A stretch of DNA of 64,000 nt, taken from the NCBI GenBank assembly GCA_029224185.1, contig CM055191.1:24918305-24982304 (forward strand), in the 5' to 3' direction. The position numbers and the translations under genes were made by a program. The notes beneath the pieces were generated by a model. It ran no database searches and had not been told where the DNA came from. It saw only the letters and a program-made list of their open reading frames with translations. Source of the DNA: Karalla daura. Taxonomy: Eukaryota; Chordata; Actinopteri; Chaetodontiformes; Leiognathidae. Below, piece by piece: positions 44,801 to 54,329 of the stretch. How positions within the stretch are numbered: position 1 is the first letter of the stretch; every line of letters starts with the position of its first letter.

Positions 44801-47800
44801 TAGAGATAGGGTGAGGAGCTCTGTCACCCGGGATGAGCTCGGAGTAGAGCCGCTGCTCCTCCACATCGAGAGGAGCCAGCTGAGGTGGCTCGGCCATCTG
44901 TATCGGACGCCCCCTGGACGCCTCCCTAGGGAGGTGTTCCAGGCATGTCCCACCAGGAGGAGACCCAGGGGAAGACCCAGGGCACGCTGGAGTGACTATG
45001 TCACCCGGCTGGCCTGGGAACGCCTCGGGATCCTCCCGGAAGAGCTGGAGGAAGTGTCCAGGGAGAGGGAGGTCTGGGCGTCCCTGCTTAGACTGCTCCC
45101 CCCACGACCCGGCCCCGGATAAGAGGAAGAAGATGGATGGATGACAGATCAAATGAATTCTGAGATGAAGCCTCCATACATTTCAGCACCTAGTTTGACT
45201 GGACAATTCGATTGAAACACTGCATCAAACGGCAAACACAGACCGGGCTGAGAAGACTAGTGGTGTTTGTGTCGGCGGCACAATGGATACAGGACCTGTC
45301 CGATGCCCAGCCAGTCGGCCAGATCCCGAGCGTTGGCCAGGGCCGTGGACAAGCCCACCACTCTCACACTCTTGGAGGTATGGGAAGAGATGAAGTTGGT
45401 CCTGGACACGATGACCTCCAGCACGGGGCCCCTGTCCTCGCCTGGAAACACGCACAACACCACAAACCAGCCACAGCAGAGCAAGTCGGGTCTCAGTGCC
45501 ATAAAATTGCCATAGTTTTTCCAGTATTTAAGGAGTAGACTCTCATAGAGCTACATACTTAGGTCGTCATTTTTGATTATACCCGTTCATTTCACAAACA
45601 AATAGAAATTGAGAAATCATTATCTATCTGGAGACATGGAGACATTCTGTACAGAACTGTGCAATCTACAGTGCATCTCTCGCTCCCACGGGTTCATACC
45701 GAGCAGGTGGATCTCGTCAATGATCAGGATGGCCACTTTTTGGACGTAACTCCGGTTCTGCCAGCTCCTGCTCACCCCATCCCACTTCTCTGGCGTGGTG
45801 ACGATGAGGTCAGCCTGGGCTATGGCCCTCATGTCTGGAGTCACGTCACCTGTGAGTTCCACCACTCTATAAAAGGAATAGTGAATAGCAAGGCATTTTC
45901 ACGTTTAAGATGGTGATGATATCCTTTGAAATCATTAGGCCGATCAGACCAAAAGACCAAACGTCACAGGAAGTTTATGATGACTTTTCAACTTCACCAC
46001 ATGGTGTATGACAGCATTCTGTTCATGTTATATCATCCACTTGGTGAGAGGAGTGTTTCCACCTACTTCTTCCCTAGTTTCTCTTCAATCCTGATTTTCC
46101 AGTCCTCGATCCTCTCTCTGACCAGGGCCTTCAGAGGGGCAATGTATACTACCTGGAGACACAGATGCACGATCATATTAGAGGAAACGGCGTCAGGCTT
46201 ACATGACAGTAGGTGAAATAACGCGACGATTCAAATCGTGGAGTTTCCATGAATTCTTTGGACATGGGCCAGGAGGTGTGTCATCAAACGGTCAACATCC
46301 GCGAAAATTTGCAACCCTTTTACCAAGATATTTGCCGTGAGTAAAGCATCTTGTTATTCCATCCACTATACATCCTCGTTGTGAGGGGCAATTTATTAAA
46401 GAGCACTTGCTCGTCCTCACCTGCACCTTACCCTCATTCCACTCACTCCCCTTGCTGTGATTTGCTGCAATGTCCTTTTCCATCTCGTGTTGCTGTAAAA
46501 CGCTTTCGTATGTGCCAGAATGCAACAAAATCACATTGAAGTCGAGTATGATCCTGCATTTAGGGTGTCCATTTGATCTGAACATTTGTGTTTTCATGTG
46601 CGTGTTGTCCTGTTAAGACTGAGCTTGGCTACGAGTGCAAGGCATTCGCTTAGCTTCCAAAGTCCGAGCATCTAAATGACCACGTACGGCAGGCGGATGT
46701 GGTCAAAACACCACAAAAGGTACGTATGAAACCCCTCAAACCTTGGAGCCTGGATATTCGTTGAAGACGCGGAACATGGCCATCTCCGCTGCGATGGTTT
46801 TGCCAGAGCCTGTCGGGGCGCCCAGCAGCACGTTGGTGTCGGTGTGGTACAGCACGTGGAAGATCTGCGTCTGGATGGGGTTGAAGTGGGTGAAGCCGAA
46901 CAGACTCTCATACTCCCGGTTCCCAAGAGCTGTCACCGGCAGTGGCTGGAGGTCCAGCAGCTCTGGGGGGGGCAAGGGAGACGGGGGAAGATCAAACGGG
47001 CTTCCTCTCACAGCGCCGACATCATGGCAGCGACGTAAGTACGAAGAGCCAAAACCGATCGATGCAACAAATCGATGCTGATTAAAAGCAAAAGGAACTG
47101 GCATCATCTTCGATTAGTGTGCCTTTATTGCTGGCAGGCAAGAAAAATTAGATTTCCTACAGTTACACTTGGGAGCAGCAAAATTGCTGAAGTGTAATTA
47201 ATCTTTTTGTTTCATTAATATAAAAGCATGACTTGGTTAACAGGAAGACAGAAAAAGGAAAGTTGACACACATTAATGGAATGGAACTGAGGAGTTGATG
47301 GTAATGCAGATTAAATGAAGTGTTATTGGGACATGAGGATGACTTTGGGGATGAGCCAGCAGCCTTGGCCGACCTTGATGAACAACTGGAAGGCACATGA
47401 TGGACTGTTTTTTTGTTTATTTTAAATGGTTCAAAGTTATGATGTCCTGTGTCCTGCCAGCTTCCAAAAACCTTAGCCACTGGTGAAGACCCTAAATGCT
47501 CCCCCGGCCTATGCTGAAAGGCAAACTGGTGGGCTGCAAGACAAGCCTTGCTCAAGGTTGTTCCAAATGGCAGAACAACCAGGTTTTAAAGAGTCTTGCA
47601 GCTGAGCTGGACAGCCAGTAACTGAGGCTTAACTGCCTGAATGCTCCAGCATGGCTGGCAATACCAACTGACCGGGAAGGCGAGAATCGAGGCTCCTTTG
47701 AACCTCGGGGAATACGATCGTCCTCGCGACCACGCTTAGAACGTTGGTTCAAAGACTCCTCCTCCCTGCTCGTGAGAGCAGAGCGATCCTCTGACCACAT

Positions 47801-50400
47801 CCACGTCCGAAATCGTTCCCGATACGATCGGGTGGTGACACCTCTTCTTTCTCTGGAGGAGCTCTGGAAACTGGTCTGTAAGAGCGGAACCACGCATCCC
47901 ATGCACGTCCCAACGTCGCAACGGCGAGTGGAGTTCCCAAGTTGAACGATGGTTTTCACCTTCATGGGCTTCTATCGCTAAATTATGAACTTTCCATTGT
48001 GATCAACACTCATTTTGGTGGTGAGGTTGTGTAATGACCTGCAATAGGATCTGCCACTTCAATCAAACCACGAAGACCTTATGACACGTATGACAATGAA
48101 TATGCTTTGCTACGCACCCCGTTATCATTCAATGTGTTAGCATACTGTGACTACTTTGTAGGGTTATTTCTTGTTGCGTGAAGGATTTGAACATAGAGTT
48201 ACTCCCTTGTGCATGAAATACCTAGAAGGGGCTGAGCACACTTTTCACGTGTGAGACTTCCTGCTCACAAAGGGATGTGGAGCCAAAGACTGACAAGAGA
48301 CAGCTGAACTTTTCTGGTGCAAATGGCCAGCGGGTGAGGATGCAGGCTCCGTGGCGTCGCACAGGCGTCTTTTCTAACAGTTTTTGGAGCTCTGCAAGCT
48401 TTGTCACCCACGGTGATGAGCCCTTCAGCTCTGTCAGCTGCATTTCCATGTCGCGCACATCCATCCAGTCTACCAGAGCAGAGTCCAAATCACGTCCATC
48501 GAAGCTGTCAGCCTTGATCAAGAAGGAAAACACTGGCCCGTACCGAGGACAGCTCTCGCAGGCTCCAGCATGTACAGAGAACGCACTGAGCGAAGTGTGC
48601 ATGTGTACCTGTGTGTGGGGGGTGTCTCTCGGGTAAGATGAGGTTCTGGAAGTTAATTATGCAAACGGCCTCAGCCCCGAGCCAGCGATCAGACACTGCC
48701 TTGATGTAGTACTGCGAGGGCAGGGGCTCGAAGATGGGGATGGTGAACACGATGTGCTGAGGCTCTCCTGTTACCACCTGCAATGAAGAATACAGACTTC
48801 TGTGGCCTCCAGTGAAGATGGGGGTAGGGAGAGAGGGGTGGAGGGGGCTGGGCACACCTGTTTCTTCTGCAGGAGGTAGTACTCCGAGTGATATATGTGA
48901 TCATTGATGGGGTCCTCCACCCACAGCCACCATGGCTCACCCACTGTGCCATGCACCTGAAAAGTTCAGCACACATCGATCAGAAACCCACCAGGTTCAG
49001 AGGTAAACCTTTCTTGTGAAACACAAAGACGAATACAAACACATTGCTATGGGTTTTGCTTTCACGTTACTCCTTACAGTGTGCTGCTTTTTCTCCAAAA
49101 GTCACCTGTTTGTCATTTCTAAAAGGACTGAATGCTCTAGTTCTAAGCCCTCCCCCTATTTTACACCTCACGAAACAGTAATTGGATAAAAAGCATTGAG
49201 ATATGTATTATGAGTGTCTTTTGGTTTGCAACACAAATACAGAAACACAGAAACAAATACAAAAAGAAACATTGGACAGAAGGGAGGACACGTCCTTTGC
49301 TCACCGTGTCGCTCCAGCTGAAGTCGGGCGTGATGATCACACGCACGCGAAGGACAGTGCGCGTGATGGGCTGTATGCTGGCCTCCATACTGATGGAGGG
49401 GATCTGATGGGCGCACTGTTTCACTGATGAGCCCACATTGACGTGGTGCAGCATGTGACCTGGGGGAAGCAAGCAAGCAAGCAACGACTCTTCAGACCGA
49501 ACATTACAGCTGAAGCGGGGCACCACAGCAACACGGGTCCCGTGTCGGTCCTCTTCGGAACTACAGTTGTTGTGAATGGTGTTTACCAATCTCGTCCTTC
49601 CTCATCTCCCTCAGCTTGTCCACGCTAAGCCTCTTCTCCTCCAGGCGGCTCAGCACCACGGGACTCAGGCTGGTGAACTGGCGGAGAGGATGGGCATAGC
49701 TCCACAGCCGCTTGTCAATGACCTTGCAGAGCGTCAGGAGGCGGTAGGTCATGGTGGGCCATCGCTTCCTGAGGGCGATTTCAAACAAAGCCCTGACGAT
49801 GCGGGCAGCATTCTGTGTCAAAGGGCAAAGAGACAAAAGTACTGTGCTGCCGTATGGGTTGATGTTTTCATTTTCCCACTCTTCTCTGCTGCAGACCCGA
49901 GGGCACAAACAGCTGGCTAGACATTCCCCAGGACTTTTTGGTGGACAACAGAGTTCATGGCTCCCTTTAGCACAGCAGGCCTTCCAGGTCCAGAGCCCCA
50001 GACAATCCCACCACCACCATACCTTACTGATGGTGCCACGTTCCTTTTCTGAGATGCTGTGTCACCTTTATGTCCTATCTATTACCCCCAAAAGTCTCAG
50101 GGATCAACAAGCCTTTGTGACCTTTTGCTCAGCAGTGGTTTCCATCTTGGGACTGTGCCATACGGGTCATTTTTGTCTCGTCTCTTTCTTATGTTGACCT
50201 GAACTGAGGCATGTGAAGTGTGAAGTTCTTCGTAGGGTCTTTTCTCTTGGATGATGGCCAGTCACTCATCCGAAGGTTAACCATAATTATCTTATGTTTG
50301 CCATTCATTTAAAAGCTGCATTTTGTGTTATTTTTCCAATTTAAATTAGTTAAGTATGTCGATAAAGATGATGTCCACCCCAGCTGTTAACATCTCACAG

Positions 50401-50480
<80 letters not shown>

Positions 50481-53400
50481 TGCTCTACATAGGTAAATAC
50501 ACTGCTACATTACTTAATTCAGTCTATGAATAAGCAAAGAAAACTGTTAATTGACTCCTTCAGTTCAGCCTTAGCCAATAGCACAAGCATATTAGGTCGG
50601 TTGTAGATGAATCCATGTGTTATTGCTTTGATTTGATGTGAATGAATGAACCTTTTCTCCATAGTACTATATTTCATGTATTCTGTTCTCCAATATTCTC
50701 TCAGTAATTTATTTGCACCTGCAACTGTACATGATGATGGAAAAACAAAAGTTTAAAAAAAAACATAACACTGAAAGGAGAAATCAGCATGTGATGACGA
50801 GGGTGATGGACTACGAAATGTTTTTGTTCTACTACCGTGTGGCAGTCTGGCCTTTGACATAAGTAGTCCAGGGAGACGCACAAAAACAACATCGACTTTT
50901 CACCTTTTCCAACTGCTTCACTAATTCCATGTCATGTGAGTGTTCGACCCCCCCCCCCCCCGTCCATCTTGCCGCCGTCGGCTCACCTGTGCCACGTACG
51001 ACAGGTCCGAGATGAGCGAGAAGCTGTCCACCTCCCCGCGGCTGATGTACGTCTGCAGCAAGATGTTGATCTTGCCGTAGCTGTTCTCCACGCCGCCGGA
51101 GGCCGGCAGCTCGCAGTAGTTGCACAGCAGCTGGTCCAGCTCCTCCAGCTCCTCGTCGCGGACCTGCGAAGACGCGCCCACAGATGCAACGCACGCTGGC
51201 TGACCCGCATGGGTGTCATACTGCAGATGTATGCAGAAGCTCCGTTCATACATCACGGCCCCTCACCTTCAGCTGCTCGAACTCCTCGGCCTTGGACACG
51301 ATGCAGAGGACGTCCGCTTCCGTTCGCTGGGAGTTGAAGTTCTCATTGAAAGTCTTAACGGGGGGGGAGGAAAGATATTATGGTGAATTCCGTGCACAAC
51401 GATGCGAGTACGTAATGGCCGGAGCACAAGCTGATGATGGCGTGAAACTGTTGTGGTTTTTACACGTGACCCTGAGGAAATACATGCTCGTTGGCAGCTA
51501 CAGGAAGGGTGAATGCAACTATACCATCGGTTTCCACCAGTTGCTAAATAAGTGTTCTATTCTCGAGCTCGTTTACTTGCTCCCATCTAAATCGTCTCTG
51601 GAGATAGTACTTTACATGCTTGATGTCATTCACCCACACTCTGAATCCACCCCGGATCCACGTATCAAATCATATCAACAAATCCGTCATACACCGACGC
51701 GTCTATTTGCGTATTTGCCAGATATACAGATATTATTGTACAGATATCAGATCTCTGTCCTCTACACTGATTCTGTGGAGCTTAGTCAGAGGTGGCTGCC
51801 GGCAACGGCTCCAGTGGACGTTACTAATCTATCTTTTTCAGAGTTGTTCAATAAGGGGAAACTTTTCAAACTGTGGAATGATCTTTTCTCTTCATGGTCA
51901 GTTTTTTATATCTCAGGCTTCTCTCTCTTCACAGGAGGAAAAGGGTAGGCAGCTGATCTGAGTCTTCAGACAGCCGATTGGTCCATCTGTGTGCTATGGA
52001 CAGGCTGGAACAGACACCCGCAGCCACAGCGGCTCTTTGTGGGACAGGTGTCTCGCTCTAGCTGTCTCTCCACGGGGAGTGGGCGATGAAAGTTTCTCTT
52101 GAAAGGAGAATATCGACTATCTCAAACAATTACGGGGCTATTTCTAAACTGTCTGTTCTGTTATTTTACCTTAAACAAGTAAGTAAACAAGTAAAATAAT
52201 ACCTGGTCACTAGTTCTATCCCACTGGTTTCCCAGTCAGGTTTTTATCCTTCTCTTTTCATGGACTCGTCTCAGGCCTTTTGATGCCATGGACCATGACA
52301 TTTTGACTCGGTCTAATAAGTCTTATAGCAGTTGGATTTTCTGTACATGCAGTTGATTGGTTTGCAAAGCATCTTAAATTTGCTATTTACCTTTTCTATT
52401 ATACACAATAATATGGGAGTGAATATAAACGCAGTGTTTGACGTTTACGCTGATAGATTGCTTTGCACCCACGGCCACAGAAGATTCATCTCTGCAGAAT
52501 GTGCTTAAAGGGGACATTCTATGCAACACTCATTGCTTCAGTGTCTATATTTGCATACTTGGAGTGCCTCCTGATGCACTCGATGAAATGCAGGTTTTGT
52601 TGTTGATGGCTAATATATATATACATACAAGGCTTCTCTTGAGGTGATTCCATCTTATTCATCATCTCTTTTAAACACACTGGAGCCTACAGTCTATGTT
52701 CTCTGGCTTTTTACGTTGTACTGTTCCTAAGGTTAGAACAGAAATGGAAAAAGCATATCTGAATATATTTAAGTCTGTCTATCCATCTGTCACATTATCT
52801 GTCCAGCTATCTCTTGTAGTTCATTTATTTGTTCATTGTGCGTTATGTGATGCCAGTTTGTCGTTTGTGGCGTGTTCAGCTTTCCTAAGACGGGAACACA
52901 ACGAGAGCCAGACCACCTCCGGACATTTTTTCCCTCTGTCAGGATATCCCATTCCCTTTTTGAGAGAAGACGCTGCGATGGCTTGTACCTCGATGGTATT
53001 GTATCTGATGTAGAAGTGGCTGGCGGTCCTGCCAAGGTCAGTTGAGGCCAAGTAACCCGTGCGCTCCTCGAAACGGATCATCCGGGCCCTGTCCAGCTTC
53101 CTGCTGGACTCCATCACCAGCTCCTTCCTGTAGAGCTCCAGTGAGGGGTCCATCTGTGGACGACATCGGATTCGAATTCAGTGGAGGGTTCTTGAGCGGA
53201 CAACGTTGGAGAGCAGAGGGGATGCTGCGGATAACCAACCTGATAGGCTTTGTGGTTGATCCCATAGGCCAGGGGGTTGGCCCGCATGCGAACGTAGAGG
53301 TACGTGTAACTGAGCCACTTGACCGCCTCCTCGATGTTGGTCACAGAGCCCAAAGCCACCTGAGCAGAGCAGATGGCAACCATAGTGATAGCGCTAGTAT

Positions 53401-54293
53401 CTTTCGCCATCTAGTGGATGCCGCTTTGATTGCCTTATATTGCCATCTTTATATCAGGCGGGAAAACAACATGGCACAGAGGAAACAGACTTCATTTAGT
53501 ATTTGTGAGTGATACATTTATCCCCCTTTCTAGCCTATCCCAATTTTATGATGCATACAACTCCCCTTCCCTTTCCGCCTTTGCCTCTTTATTCACATGA
53601 TCTTGCTTTTACTACCTTTATTCCATGACTTTATTTCCACTCGTATATCACTTGATTATCGTCCTTTAGGCAATGCACATACATCGCATGCTTTTTGGAT
53701 TCATAGGAATGCGTCTTACTTTTAGGGGGGAAAATAGAGTGTTTCTGTTAAATCACAGATTTCAATGAAAGCATAAAAAGGGATAAAACAAGAAAACACA
53801 CATGTACTGTAGTGTTGGACACACTGGCCATCATCACACAGCCATGATGAGTGTTAAAGCCCTTTACTTTCTTCTTCTTGACCATGTCAATGAAGAGCCT
53901 TGATTCTATTGAATCAGCTGCTTCGTTTGGAAATAACTGCCTGTTCCTGATGCTGAAATGGCAAAGCCTGCTGTGTTTTTTCCATCTCTCTGGCCGCCTT
54001 CGATCTCGACACAGATTGTGCATTGGAGTGCGGCGCGTGCGTCTCAAACCTCGGCGTTGAGGTTGTCCGCGAGGCTGTCCAGGAACTGGCTCTCGATGGG
54101 ATTCTGCTGTGTGAGCAGGGTCAGGTAGTGGCTCAGCTTGTCGTGGGTGGTGATGATGGTGCCCTCGCCGTACTTGTCGAACTGGGGACGGCCCGCGCGG
54201 CCGAAAATCTGCATCACGTCCAGGATGCCCAGATCCACCAGGGAGCCGCGCTTGGCGTCGTAGATTTGGGTGCCCTGTCGCACGTGCCAAAAA

Positions 54294-54329
<36 letters not shown>

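Noticed and set aside
44556..45152. 198-codon minus-strand frame
   Set aside because: It is antisense to the LINE reverse transcriptase, whose plus-strand motifs are clear.
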